Assembly (NCBI RefSeq): GCF_023074175.1
Contig: NZ_JADPKS010000058.1
Coordinates: 1-35,881 of the forward strand
Reading direction: 5' to 3'
DNA: 35,881 bases
From: Bradyrhizobium sp. 139
GTDB taxonomy: Bacteria > Pseudomonadota > Alphaproteobacteria > Rhizobiales > Xanthobacteraceae
Made by a program: the position numbers and the translations under genes. Positions 17,757 to 25,963 of this stretch are shown here, in pieces (position 1 is the stretch's first letter; the number at the start of each line of letters is the position of its first letter). Under the pieces are notes generated by a model that was not told the DNA's origin, did not search any database, and worked only from the letters and a program-made list of their open reading frames with translations.

Positions 17757-17765
17757 AGTCGGTCC

Positions 17766-18221
17766 ATGATGAATCTTGCCGAATACCGCCGCTCAAACGC
17801 GCGCCTTGCCGATTTCCTGCCCTGGGCCGCCCTGGTCGATGAGGGTATGTCCGATGGGTTCATGGTCGCCAACGCGCAAGCACGCTGGCAGAACTCGGTC
17901 GCCGGGCTGCAGGACACTATGCGGGTGCAAGCGACCGTTGTCGGTAATCTCGACACCAACAGGACCCAGATGTCGGCCCTGGTCACCGCGAGCCAGGGGG
18001 CATCAGGCGCACTTCAGGCGAGCCAGGCCGGCAATCAGCTCCTGGCGCTGCAGGCCCAGCAGCTCGCTGACCTGACCGCCACTGTAGCCGCGCAAGGCCG
18101 TGCGCAATCGCTTCAGGACGCGCAGCGGGCAACGGCGCAGGACCAGGGAAGGGAGCAGTTGCGTCGCTTCCTTACCCAGGGACAGGGCTACCAGCCAACA
18201 ACCGTGCAGATGTTTCACTGA
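17766..18221 (+). CDS. trbE'-'trbJ in-frame deletion fusion
   Basis: The first 27 residues (MMNLAEYRRS ... VDEG) are the N-terminus of the VirB4-type ATPase TrbE. From residue 28 (MSDGFMVANAQARWQ) to the end (LRRFLTQGQGYQP) the sequence is the C-terminal half of TrbJ, a VirB5-like pilus-associated protein rich in Q/A/L helices. TrbE is normally over 800 residues and TrbJ about 240-260. One in-frame deletion has therefore removed about 2.4 kb of trbE, including both Walker motifs, and the first half of trbJ with its signal peptide. The hybrid of 151 residues is open and keeps operon spacing: 9 bases after trbD and overlapping trbK by ATGA. It cannot replace either protein, so mating-pore assembly should fail unless trbE and trbJ exist elsewhere. 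Confidence 0.9.
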   Translation: MMNLAEYRRSNARLADFLPWAALVDEGMSDGFMVANAQARWQNSVAGLQDTMRVQATVVGNLDTNRTQMSALVTASQGASGALQASQAGNQLLALQAQQLADLTATVAAQGRAQSLQDAQRATAQDQGREQLRRFLTQGQGYQPTTVQMFH

Positions 18222-18592
18222 TGATCAAGATCAGACCCGAACGGCTGCCTCTGGTGGCAGCAGTGGCGCTCATCCTGGTCGTCGTGGCGGCATGCGCCAT
18301 TCGCCTGCGCGGCGACGAGAGCATACCCCGAGTTTCCGGGCTCGCTCCCAAGGCCGGTGCGGCCGCAGCAAAGCTCGACCGATGCCGCACCGTCACCGAG
18401 GAGCAGAAAGAGTCGCTCCTCGAATGCCGCAAGATCTGGGCGGAGCAGCGCAGCCGGTTCCTGGGAGGGAGTGGCTCTTCCGACGGCTCCGAGAGCCGGG
18501 CAGGCGCCGGTGCTTCGCCATCTCCTATCCCACCCAAGGACCAAAGCCGCCTCCCATCCGCATCACCATCCATTCCGAGCCAAAGCGAGTGA
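18221..18592 (+). CDS. TrbK-like entry-exclusion protein
   Basis: This 123-residue protein sits at the trbK position between trbJ and trbL. It has a basic start (MIKIRPERL), one hydrophobic segment (LVAAVALILVVVAACAIRL) and a small conserved pair of cysteines in KLDRCRTVTEEQKESLLECRKIWAEQR, the pattern of the alternative TrbK family in rhizobial ICEs. The tail is Ser/Pro-rich. TrbK proteins are small inner-membrane or lipoprotein-like factors that prevent entry of a second copy of the element. The start overlaps the previous stop. Assignment is by position and the Cys-containing block. Confidence 0.75.
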   Translation: MIKIRPERLPLVAAVALILVVVAACAIRLRGDESIPRVSGLAPKAGAAAAKLDRCRTVTEEQKESLLECRKIWAEQRSRFLGGSGSSDGSESRAGAGASPSPIPPKDQSRLPSASPSIPSQSE

Positions 18593-18595
18593 GCC

Positions 18596-19831
18596 ATGGG
18601 CAGCACAGGGGTCATCGACGAATTCCTCGAAACGTTCACGCGCTATATCGATTCAGGCTTCGGTCTCGTCGGTGGCGAAGTCGGCTATCTCGCAACCACA
18701 TTGGCCGGGATCGACCTTACGCTCGCAGGCCTGTTCTGGTCCTTTGGAAGCGAAGAGGACATCATTGCCCGCCTCGTCAAGAAGACCCTTTTTGTCGGGG
18801 TCTTTGCCTATCTGATCGGCAATTGGAATAGTCTTGCTCGCATCGTCTTCGAGAGCTTCGCAGGCCTCGGCTTGAAAGCCTCAGGGACAAGCCTCTCATC
18901 GACAGATTTCCTGCGGCCAGGGCGGATTGCGCAGATCGGGCTCGATGCCGGCCGCCCAATCCTGGATTCCATCTCCTCCCTGATGGGCTATGTCAGCTTC
19001 TTCGAGAACTTCGTCCAGATCGCGGTTCTTCTGTTCGCCTGGATCGTGGTGCTGCTGGCGTTCTTCATCCTCGCCATCCAGCTCTTGGTCACGCTGATCG
19101 AATTCAAGCTGACGACCCTTGCCGGCTTCGTCCTGATCCCCTTCGGTCTGTTCGGAAAGACCGCTTTTGCGGCCGAGCGGGTGCTGGGCAATGTGATCTC
19201 CTCTGGCGTCAAGGTCTTGGTTCTGGCTGTTATTGTCGGCATTGGATCGACTTTGTTTTCGCAGTTCACGGCCGGCTTCGGCGGCAACCCGCCGACCATC
19301 GAGAATGTGATGGCCCTGGTGCTCGGCGCCCTCTCTCTGCTGGGTCTCGGCATCTTTGGACCTGGCATTGCCAACGGCATCGTCTCTGGCGGCCCGCAGC
19401 TTGGCGCGGGTAGTGCACTTGGCACTGGGCTTGCCGCCGGTGGTGTCGTGGTCGCTGGCGCCGGCCTTGCCGCAGGCGCCGCAGGTCTCGCCAGCGGGGT
19501 CATGGCGGGCGCTGCGCGCGGCGGAGGCGCGATCGCAAGTCACGCGGGTAACGTTTATCGGGCCGCTCAGGTATCCGGCTCCGAGGCGACCGGCTCGACT
19601 GCTGCAAGTCCGTTACGTTCGCTCGCAGCTGGTCTTGGCGGAAGAACGAGCGATGCCGGGAAGGGGGAAGGGGAGTCTTCTGCTGCTTCCGAGGCCACCC
19701 CCGCATGGGTTCGCCGAATGAAGCGGACGCAGACCATCCAGCACGGGGCATCAGCTGCCACACACGCGATCCGCTCGGGCGATCACGGCGGGGGCGGCGG
19801 ATCCGTCGACCTTTCTCAAGGAGACCACTGA
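18596..19831 (+). CDS. trbL: P-type conjugative transfer protein TrbL
   Basis: This 411-residue polytopic inner-membrane protein is of the VirB6/TrbL family. The N-terminal half has five to six membrane segments, such as TLFVGVFAYLIGNW, IAVLLFAWIVVLLAFFILAI and GVKVLVLAVIVGIGSTLF, with FKLTTLAGFVLIPFGLFGKTA, a conserved block, near residue 165-185. The C-terminal 150 residues are Gly/Ala/Ser-rich and probably disordered, as usual in this family. TrbL forms part of the membrane channel of the mating pore. It begins 3 bases after trbK. No damage is visible. Confidence 0.92.
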   Translation: MGSTGVIDEFLETFTRYIDSGFGLVGGEVGYLATTLAGIDLTLAGLFWSFGSEEDIIARLVKKTLFVGVFAYLIGNWNSLARIVFESFAGLGLKASGTSLSSTDFLRPGRIAQIGLDAGRPILDSISSLMGYVSFFENFVQIAVLLFAWIVVLLAFFILAIQLLVTLIEFKLTTLAGFVLIPFGLFGKTAFAAERVLGNVISSGVKVLVLAVIVGIGSTLFSQFTAGFGGNPPTIENVMALVLGALSLLGLGIFGPGIANGIVSGGPQLGAGSALGTGLAAGGVVVAGAGLAAGAAGLASGVMAGAARGGGAIASHAGNVYRAAQVSGSEATGSTAASPLRSLAAGLGGRTSDAGKGEGESSAASEATPAWVRRMKRTQTIQHGASAATHAIRSGDHGGGGGSVDLSQGDH

Positions 19832-19892
19832 CCTTCTCTCTTCAATCCCATTCTCAGCCATCTCTTCTCAGCCATCTCTTTGGGGGCAAACG

Positions 19893-20573
19893 ATGTTCAA
19901 ACGATCGGCCGTTCACTATGGCCGCACACCACAGCCGGTCACTCCTTATCAGCGGGCTGCCCAGGTCTGGGACGACCGCATTGGCGCCGCGCGCGTTCAG
20001 GCCAAGAACTGGCGCTTGATGGCCTTTGGCTCTCTGTTCCTCTCTGCCGGCTTTGCCTGCGCTCTGGTCTGGCAGTCAGCACACGGCACGATCACGCCTT
20101 GGGTGGTCGAGGTCGATCAATTGGGTGAAGCCAAGACCGTGGCGCCGGCAAATGCCGCCTATCAGCCGACCGATCCGCAAACATCGTTTCACCTGGCGCG
20201 GTTCATCGAGCATGTGCGGGGCTTGCCGATGGACGCCATCGTCTTGCGGGAAAACTGGCTGCGCGCCTACGACTTTACGACGGACCGGGGCGCGGCAGCC
20301 CTCAATGACTACGCCCGCAACAATGACCCGTTCGCCAAGCTCGGCAAGACGCAAGTTGCAATCGAGATTTCGAGCGTGATCCGGGCCTCGCCCGAGAGCT
20401 TTCGCTTGGCGTGGGTCGAGCGCCGTTACGACAACGGCCAGCTTGCGGCAACCGAGCGCTGGAGCGCCATCCTGAGCGTGGTCGTGGAGATGCCGCGTGA
20501 CCTCGACCGGCTGCGCAAGAATCCACTTGGGATCTACGTCAACGCCATCAACTGGTCGAAGGAGCTGGGATAA
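19893..20573 (+). CDS. trbF: Conjugal transfer protein TrbF
   Basis: This 226-residue VirB8-like bitopic inner-membrane protein starts with a short cytoplasmic N-terminus carrying TPYQRAAQVWDDRIG. One membrane segment (MAFGSLFLSAGFACALVW) follows near residue 48, then a periplasmic NTF2-like domain with TPWVVEVDQLGEA, FIEHVRGLPMDAIVLRENW and RWSAILSVVVEMP. It nucleates assembly of the secretion channel. Full length for the family. It is separated from trbL by 61 bases, the widest gap in the operon. A purine-rich stretch just before 19893 (TTTGGGGGCAAACG) may be its ribosome binding site. Confidence 0.92.
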   Translation: MFKRSAVHYGRTPQPVTPYQRAAQVWDDRIGAARVQAKNWRLMAFGSLFLSAGFACALVWQSAHGTITPWVVEVDQLGEAKTVAPANAAYQPTDPQTSFHLARFIEHVRGLPMDAIVLRENWLRAYDFTTDRGAAALNDYARNNDPFAKLGKTQVAIEISSVIRASPESFRLAWVERRYDNGQLAATERWSAILSVVVEMPRDLDRLRKNPLGIYVNAINWSKELG

Positions 20574-20575
20574 CC

Positions 20576-21550
20576 ATGCTGTCACATCTTGTCCTCGCCC
20601 CACGAAAAGTGCGGACGCGCCTGCCTTTGGCTCTTCTCGTTTGTGTGTCCAGCCTTGGCGGCTGCACGACGTTCAAGCCGCCGCAAATCAGCTATGACAG
20701 CGAGCTTCCACCTCCGCCAGATACGCCTGCGCTCACCGACGATCGTCCGCGACCGCTGCATGTGCCGCTTGGCTGGAAAGCTGCACATGGCGGCAAGAGC
20801 GCAGAAGCCAAGGAGCCTCTTGAGCGTATCGAAGCCGCAAATGATGCCGCACGCGTGCAGCCGCGCAAGACGGGCTATTTCAACGCGGTGCAGGTGTTTT
20901 CCTATAGCCCCGGCGCACTCTATCAAATCTATGCCGCGCCGGGACAAATCACGGACATTGCGCTCGAGCCAGGTGAGCAGCTGATCGGCTCCGGACCGGT
21001 TGCCGCTGGTGACACAGTGCGCTGGGTTGTCGGCGATACCGAAAGCGGCAACGGTGACACACGCAGGGTCCACATCATGGTCAAGCCGACGCGGCCGTCG
21101 ATCGAGACCAACCTCGTCGTCAACACCGACCGTCGCACTTACCTCGTCGAACTCCGCTCTCGCGACAAGCCCTATATGCCTTCGGTCGCGTGGTTCTATC
21201 CGGAGGATCGGACCGCGCGCGGCCGTGCTCTGCCGCCGGCTCCATTCATCCCGGATCTGGCAGCGCGCCGCTATCGCTATGCCATCGAAGGCGACAACCC
21301 GCCCTGGCGTCCGGTGAACGTCTATGATGATGGCCGCAAGGTCTATGTCGAGTTCTCGCCCGGAATTGGCCAGGGCGAAATGCCCCCGCTGTTCGTGATC
21401 GGGCCTGAAGGCAAGACCGAGCTCGTCAACTACCGTGCCTACGGCAATCTCCTGATCGTCGACCGGCTGTTCGCCGCCGCGGAACTGAAGCTCGGCGAGG
21501 AACACCAGCAGAAGGTCAGGATCGTACGAACCGACGGGAGGTCCCTGTGA
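20576..21550 (+). CDS. trbG: P-type conjugative transfer protein TrbG (outer-membrane channel lipoprotein)
   Basis: This 324-residue VirB9-like protein has a lipoprotein signal peptide: basic PRKVRTRLPLA, hydrophobic LLVCVSSLGGC with a lipobox cysteine near residue 31. After a proline-rich linker the VirB9 beta domains follow, with FNAVQVFSYSPGALYQIYAAP, TDIALEPGEQL and WYPED. The C-terminal domain contains YRYAIEGDNPPWRPVNVYDDGRKVYVEF-type strands. With TrbI it forms the outer-membrane core of the channel. It starts 2 bases after trbF and overlaps the GTG of trbI. Intact. Confidence 0.93.
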   Translation: MLSHLVLAPRKVRTRLPLALLVCVSSLGGCTTFKPPQISYDSELPPPPDTPALTDDRPRPLHVPLGWKAAHGGKSAEAKEPLERIEAANDAARVQPRKTGYFNAVQVFSYSPGALYQIYAAPGQITDIALEPGEQLIGSGPVAAGDTVRWVVGDTESGNGDTRRVHIMVKPTRPSIETNLVVNTDRRTYLVELRSRDKPYMPSVAWFYPEDRTARGRALPPAPFIPDLAARRYRYAIEGDNPPWRPVNVYDDGRKVYVEFSPGIGQGEMPPLFVIGPEGKTELVNYRAYGNLLIVDRLFAAAELKLGEEHQQKVRIVRTDGRSL

Positions 21551-22752
21551 CCGATACAGGCCAGGCGAATGACACCCCGAACGATGCGCCTCGCATAATT
21601 CCGGCGGAAGAGAACGCGCAAACCTTGCGGCTTCGGCCAGACCGGCCGCAGGTGGTGCGCCTGTCGCGCAAAGTGCTTGCGGGTGGTAGCGCGCTTTTGC
21701 TCGTGCTCATCTCCGGCGCGGTGTTCTGGGCGCTGCAAGAGAAGCGATCGCGCAATGCCGCCCCGGAGGAGCTCTACGCGACCGATCACCACAATGTCGC
21801 CGATCAGCTTGCAAACCTGCCGAAAGACTACGCGGAGATCCCGAAGGGCGTGCCACGATTAGGTCCACCTTTGCCTGGCGACCTTGGCCGGCCAATCGTT
21901 GCCGCGCAAGGCTCCTCAAGCTCAAGTCCGCTTGGCGTAGATGCGGAACAGCAGCGCGTCAACCAGGAGAGCGAGGCAGCACGCACCAGCAAGGTGTTTG
22001 CCAGCACCAACGTCCGCTCGCCGGCCGCCGTGACGCCGGCTAGTGACGCACGGCCAAATGCCGCGACATCGACGGATGAAGCCTTCGGTCAGAATGGGCA
22101 GGACCGAAAACTTGCGTTCGTCAGCGAAACCGTGGACCGCCGGACAACGAGTCCGGATCGTCTGGCGAGGCCAGCTTCGCCCTTCGTGGTCCAGGCGGGG
22201 ACGGTCATTCCGGCCTCTCTCATTACCGGCGTTCGCTCCGATCTGCCAGGCCAGATCACGGCGCAAGTCACAGAAGCGGTGTACGATTCTCCGACCGGGC
22301 GAGCTCGCCTTATCCCCCAGGGCGCAAGGCTGATCGGGGCCTACGATAGCCAGGTTGCATTTGGGCAGTCGCGCCTGCTCCTGGTCTGGACGCGCCTTAT
22401 CATGCCGAATGGGAGGTCGATCGTTCTGGAGCGCCAGCCCGGCGCGGATGCGGCAGGCTATTCTGGTCTTGAGGACGAGGTCAACAATCACTGGAAGCAG
22501 CTGCTGGGCGCAGCTGCACTTTCAACTTTGCTTGCCGTCGGCACGGAGGTGAACTCCGGAGCGGACAACGGCAGCACCAACAGCGATGTCATCGCTGCAC
22601 TTCGCCGTGGGGCAGGGGATTCGGCCAATCAGACCGGCCAGCAACTGGTTCGCCGCAATCTCAACATCCAGCCAACCTTGACGATCCGGCCGGGATTCCG
22701 TGTGAGAGTGATTGTCAATCGGGACTTGGTGCTCGAGCCGTACAGAGGATAA
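21547..22752 (+). CDS. trbI: Conjugal transfer protein TrbI (VirB10-like core protein)
   Basis: This 401-residue protein starts with GTG at 21547, overlapping the trbG stop. It has a cytoplasmic N-terminus, one membrane segment near residue 45 (GGSALLLVLISGAVFWAL), a long Pro/Ser/Asn-rich periplasmic linker, and the VirB10 beta-barrel domain from about residue 215. That domain opens with VQAGTVIPASLITGVRSDLPG, followed by ARLIPQGARLIGAYDSQV and the closing FRVRVIVNRDLVLEPY. This protein bridges inner and outer membranes in the channel. No truncation is visible. Confidence 0.93.
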   Translation: MTDTGQANDTPNDAPRIIPAEENAQTLRLRPDRPQVVRLSRKVLAGGSALLLVLISGAVFWALQEKRSRNAAPEELYATDHHNVADQLANLPKDYAEIPKGVPRLGPPLPGDLGRPIVAAQGSSSSSPLGVDAEQQRVNQESEAARTSKVFASTNVRSPAAVTPASDARPNAATSTDEAFGQNGQDRKLAFVSETVDRRTTSPDRLARPASPFVVQAGTVIPASLITGVRSDLPGQITAQVTEAVYDSPTGRARLIPQGARLIGAYDSQVAFGQSRLLLVWTRLIMPNGRSIVLERQPGADAAGYSGLEDEVNNHWKQLLGAAALSTLLAVGTEVNSGADNGSTNSDVIAALRRGAGDSANQTGQQLVRRNLNIQPTLTIRPGFRVRVIVNRDLVLEPYRG

Positions 22753-22757
22753 GGACA

Positions 22758-23000
22758 ATGGCTAAACTGAAGCTTGGAACGATCGAAGACGACAAGCCCA
22801 TCAAAGTGACACACGAACTGCCCGCGAGCGTTCACCGGGACCTCCTAGCCTACGCCGAAATCCTGGCTCAGGAAACGGAACAGGCGGTACAGGATCCGGT
22901 CAAGCTGATTGCACCGATGCTGTCGCGATTCATGGCGGCCGACAGGAGCTTTCGCAAGGCCCGCCGCGCGCGTCAACGTCCAAGCGGAGGCGAGGGGTAG
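22758..23000 (+). CDS. DUF2274 domain-containing protein
   Basis: This 80-residue protein of the DUF2274 family is encoded by the small last gene usually found directly after trbI in this operon type. It reads KLKLGTIEDDKPIKVTHELP, then ASVHRDLLAYAEILAQE and LIAPMLSRFMAADRSF, consistent with a short beta strand followed by two helices. That outline resembles a ribbon-helix-helix protein, so a DNA-binding role is possible but unproven. It begins 5 bases after trbI. Its last 28 bases overlap the 3' end of the convergent LysR gene. Confidence 0.85.
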   Translation: MAKLKLGTIEDDKPIKVTHELPASVHRDLLAYAEILAQETEQAVQDPVKLIAPMLSRFMAADRSFRKARRARQRPSGGEG

Positions 23001-23929
23001 CGCTCGCGGAGCAAGTTTAAAAAGGCAGCGAGCGCTGGGTTCTCATTGTCGGCCCGCCAATAGGCCGAAAAGTCGAACCGGCTTGGACCGGTGCCATCGC
23101 GGAGTTCGCGATACGCAAGGCCGGCATAGTTGATGTTCATGTCGGACTCGAGCACTAGGCTAATTCCTGTGTTCATGCTGATCAGGCTCTTGATGATGGC
23201 CCGGCTGACGTCGTGGCGCTCGATTTTGGGACGGTCCGCCGGGCAAACGAGCTTGGAAATCAAAAGGTCTTCAAACTCTTTGCCCGGATCGTAATGGCTC
23301 AGCAGCACCGTCTGGCCCCGCAGGTCGGTCCAGTACACAATGTCACGGACGGCGAGAGGATGATCATGCGGCAGCGCGACCATAACGCGCTCGCTCCACA
23401 GCGGCATCGACTTGCTGTCGAGGAGCGGCAGGTTGCCAGTGACGATCAGAAGGTCAAGAACGCCATTGCGAAGGGCAGTCGCCAAGCGTGTTCTTGATCG
23501 TTCGATAGTTGCGAGCTCGATCTGTGAAAATCGCCGCCTGAAATCCAGCAAGGCGTTTTGCAGATTACCGACGGAAAGCGATGTGCAGAATCCGACGCTC
23601 AGCCGGCCGGCCTCACCGTTTCGAACCGCTCTGGCGGTGGCTATCAAGGCATCGAACTCCTCCAGAATCATCCTTGCCAGGCGGAGAACACTGCGGCCCG
23701 CCTCTGTTGGGCGCACGCCGCCGCTGAAGCGCTCGAAGATCGCAATTCCCAAATGATGTTCGATCTCGTTGATTCTGCGGCTGAGGCCGGATTGTTGGGA
23801 TCTCAGCAATTCCGCGGCCTGGCGCAGACTGCCACAATCGGCCGCGGCTACGACCGAGCGCAGATGCTTTAGCTCGACGGCTCTGCCGGTGTGGGGAGAA
23901 GGTTTTGATCGAAGGAAATCGCGCATCAC
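22973..23929 (-). CDS. LysR-family transcriptional regulator
   Basis: This 318-residue protein has an N-terminal winged helix-turn-helix (LKHLRSVVAAADCGSLRQAA, SQQSGLSRRINEIEHHLG, FERFSGGVRPTEAG) preceded by about 19 extra residues. A periplasmic-binding-like effector domain follows (LSVGFCTSLSVGNLQ, LDLLIVTGNLPL, RVMVALPHDHPLA). It converges on the trb operon and overlaps DUF2274 by 28 bases. A LysR gene at this site is a recurring neighbour of trbI in rhizobial ICEs; its target is not known. The intergenic region to the AHL synthase (23930-23984) is only 55 bases and both genes read leftwards, so co-transcription from the synthase promoter is possible. Confidence 0.9.
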   Translation of the reverse strand: MMRDFLRSKPSPHTGRAVELKHLRSVVAAADCGSLRQAAELLRSQQSGLSRRINEIEHHLGIAIFERFSGGVRPTEAGRSVLRLARMILEEFDALIATARAVRNGEAGRLSVGFCTSLSVGNLQNALLDFRRRFSQIELATIERSRTRLATALRNGVLDLLIVTGNLPLLDSKSMPLWSERVMVALPHDHPLAVRDIVYWTDLRGQTVLLSHYDPGKEFEDLLISKLVCPADRPKIERHDVSRAIIKSLISMNTGISLVLESDMNINYAGLAYRELRDGTGPSRFDFSAYWRADNENPALAAFLNLLRERYPSPPLGR

Positions 23930-23984
23930 TTAGGCTCAAGCCAGGCAGCGATTGCCATGCTGCCGCAGATGTTGTTCCAATAGC

Positions 23985-24617
23985 TTACGCGGCCATTCGA
24001 ATGATGGGGCCCCAGAGCACTGGACCCGAGATATGTCCCGCCTTCCGGATACGCGCCAGAGTATCGCTCGATACTTCCAGATATCCCGCTATCGCAGTCG
24101 TGTTTCCGAGCTGTCGAGCTTTACCAAGAGGGCGGAGAGGCCAGCCGGCGCGCCGAAGAATGCGCTCCATCCGGGCGTCCGTGACAGTGACGATTTCGGT
24201 CAATCCAATGGAAAGGCCGAACTCGATCATGCCAGCGAACAACTCATAAGTGGCAGCAGCCAGCCCGCCAGTCGCCTTCGGCGCATCCTGCGGAACATCG
24301 AGCGCAAATCGGCTGCTTTCCCAGATCCGTTCGCTTCGTGGCGGCGGCCACCCGTCCAAAAGAATCGGGAAGGTGTCTCTCAGCATGGTTGGGCCGGTCG
24401 ACGGCAGAAGCCGGACGCAACCCTGAATATGGCCGGATGAAGAGCGATTCAGGAGATGGACCGGGCGAAGGACGTCGAATTCGTCGACCTCCATGTCGCC
24501 GCTGACCTCAACCTTCCAGTCCAGGCGCTGTTTGAAAATGCGATACCGCAGCCGGTGCATCTCGGCGAGATCGGGGACGAATTCGCCATAGTACTCCGGC
24601 GTGACGAGCTGCATCAT
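23985..24617 (-). CDS. Acyl-homoserine-lactone synthase (LuxI/TraI family)
   Basis: This 210-residue autoinducer synthase makes an N-acyl-homoserine lactone from S-adenosylmethionine and an acyl carrier. Family residues are in place: LRYRIFKQRLDW (conserved Arg, Phe and Trp) near residue 23-34, DEFD near 45, GCVRLLPSTGPTML near 66, and WESSRFALDV (the Glu-Arg pair) near 98. The sequence resembles TraI-type synthases of rhizobial ICEs rather than the aryl or branched-chain BjaI/RpaI group, but acyl specificity cannot be read. A strong ribosome binding site (CCTCCC on the plus strand at 24623-24628, GGGAGG on the gene strand) precedes two tandem ATG codons at 24617 and 24614. A lux box lies 54 bases further upstream. 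Confidence 0.93.
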   Translation of the reverse strand: MMQLVTPEYYGEFVPDLAEMHRLRYRIFKQRLDWKVEVSGDMEVDEFDVLRPVHLLNRSSSGHIQGCVRLLPSTGPTMLRDTFPILLDGWPPPRSERIWESSRFALDVPQDAPKATGGLAAATYELFAGMIEFGLSIGLTEIVTVTDARMERILRRAGWPLRPLGKARQLGNTTAIAGYLEVSSDTLARIRKAGHISGPVLWGPIIRMAA

Positions 24618-24670
24618 TCTTGCCTCCCTGCTTGGTTTCAGGAACTAAGCAGAGAGACCTAGGCAAGCGC

Positions 24671-24690
24671 ACCTGTGTAGTTGCACAGGT
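24671..24690 (-). promoter_or_regulatory. lux box (LuxR/TraR-type operator) upstream of the AHL synthase
   Basis: The 20-base palindrome has arms ACCTGTG and CACAGGT around a 6-base centre; the perfect arms extend to 9 bases at 24669-24692. It agrees with the Vibrio lux box in its outer hexamers (ACCTGT and ACAGGT). It lies between the luxR stop and the luxI start, centred about 63 bases upstream of the synthase start codon. That is where a LuxR-type activator would bind for positive autoregulation. No T-run follows on either strand, so it is not a terminator. Confidence 0.8.
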
Positions 24691-24710
24691 GCTTGCGGTG
24701 GACTTGCAGC

Positions 24711-25433
24711 CTATTTTCGGGATTTTGATTCAGTTAAGAGCACGATGGCTTGTCGGATCGAGCTGACACCCAGCTTCGCACGGGCGTTGTCCAGGTGGAA
24801 TCCTGCTGTTCTCTCAGTGATACCAAGAATGATACCGATTTCCCCGGCTGATTTGCCGCGCGCCGACCAGTCGAGGCATTCGTATTCGCGAGGAGAGAGC
24901 ACTACCCCATGGACCATGCGATCAATCGTCCAAAAGCGACGAGCATGTGCATGGAAGAATCTTGCAATTAGTTGTAGGCTCTGGGCGTATTCTACTAGCG
25001 AGCGCTCGAAATCAGTTCGACGCTCATCGGTCGCAAAACTCAATGCGGCGATTGCACCCTTGTCGTTGTGAATTGGAAATGTAATTCCGCAACGAATCCC
25101 AAATTCGGCGGCTTCTTCGAACAGAGCGCGTTCGGCCTCCGACATGTTTCCCGGTGCCCAACCAAGCCCCCATCGGAAGGGTTTAGGCTGAAGGATCGCC
25201 CGACGTACCACCGGATCGACGGATTCGTATCGGCGCTGCAGATAAAGCGCGGTCCAGGCGGACGGATAGGTCGAGATTAAGTTAGGGAGACCTCCCGGAC
25301 TGGGTGATAGAGCAAGATAAGCAAAGGAGGATAGGTTCAGCGCCGCGGCGACATCCGCCATGCTTTTCTGAGCTGTATCCGCGTCTGTGCTTTCGGTTAG
25401 CCGATCAACGAAGTTTTGAAAGATGCGATCCAT
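24711..25433 (-). CDS. LuxR-family quorum-sensing regulator (TraR-like)
   Basis: This 240-residue protein starts at the ATG at 25433 (MDRIFQNFVDRLTE), which matches how related TraR proteins begin; an upstream in-frame ATG at 25478 would add 15 residues. The N-terminal autoinducer-binding domain holds the ligand-pocket pattern W-x-x-x-Y in SAWTALYLQRRYESVDPVV, and GITFPIHN near residue 120. The C-terminal GerE-type helix-turn-helix reads LSPREYECLDWSARGKSAGE, then LGITERTAGFHLDNARAKLG. It presumably senses the product of the adjacent synthase and binds the lux box at 24671-24690. Both genes read leftwards, luxR first. Intact. Confidence 0.9.
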   Translation of the reverse strand: MDRIFQNFVDRLTESTDADTAQKSMADVAAALNLSSFAYLALSPSPGGLPNLISTYPSAWTALYLQRRYESVDPVVRRAILQPKPFRWGLGWAPGNMSEAERALFEEAAEFGIRCGITFPIHNDKGAIAALSFATDERRTDFERSLVEYAQSLQLIARFFHAHARRFWTIDRMVHGVVLSPREYECLDWSARGKSAGEIGIILGITERTAGFHLDNARAKLGVSSIRQAIVLLTESKSRK

Positions 25434-25963
25434 TGTGGATGAATAGGCGACGCCTCTGGCGCTTCGTGCTTGCCGCATCTGGATCTACCGCGCGAGAATC
25501 GATGCCGAACCGGTTCGAGTTTCATCACAAGACTACAGGACCATCCGACCTGCCGCTTGAGGCTTTGTCGTGAATGCGGCAAAAACAGGAAGACCGAGCC
25601 CTCTGCGCGCCCGATTGCAGAACATCGAACTTCGCAGCCCAGCCATGTATTTGAAATTCTGCGCTTGAGTGCAAAAACGGGCCGAAATGCTGCGTGATTG
25701 GCCCGCTTATTTGGGCGGGGCGTAGCGCACTTTTGACCGCGGTACTTGGCCCGAGCGCTCGGTTCACAATTCGAGATCGGCCGACTAACGGGATCGTTAC
25801 GATGGCGACAGCTAGTCGGCCATGCGGAAAACTCTTCGGCCTCCATCAAGCGGTGATGGACCGTTGCGTTCTCGTACGCGCCGGGAAATTGGATCACGAT
25901 CAACCGCGCCCCACGTGCCGTCGACGGCAGCTTCGCTTTGCGGATCCCGGCGTCAGCGACGAC
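25434..25963. other. Stretch upstream of luxR, no recognised gene
   Basis: Open frames on the minus strand (25397-25903 and 25525-25767) have no domain that I recognise and look non-coding. No lux-box-like palindrome was seen upstream of luxR itself. Confidence 0.4.

Noticed and set aside
20582..21505. Long minus-strand open frame opposite trbG
   Set aside because: It has no domain, and the plus strand encodes a complete VirB9-like protein.
23985..24617. AHL synthase considered as a BjaI/RpaI-type acyl-CoA-using enzyme because of nearby CoA ligases
   Set aside because: Sequence blocks such as GCVRLLPSTGPTML look like the TraI-type ACP-dependent group; proximity alone is not evidence.
24669..24692. 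Palindrome considered as a rho-independent terminator of luxR
   Set aside because: There is no T-run after the stem on either strand, and the sequence matches a lux box in the right place.
25397..25903. Minus-strand frame upstream of luxR considered as an ICE excision activator or frameshifted FseA-like gene
   Set aside because: No recognisable domain or coding pattern was seen.
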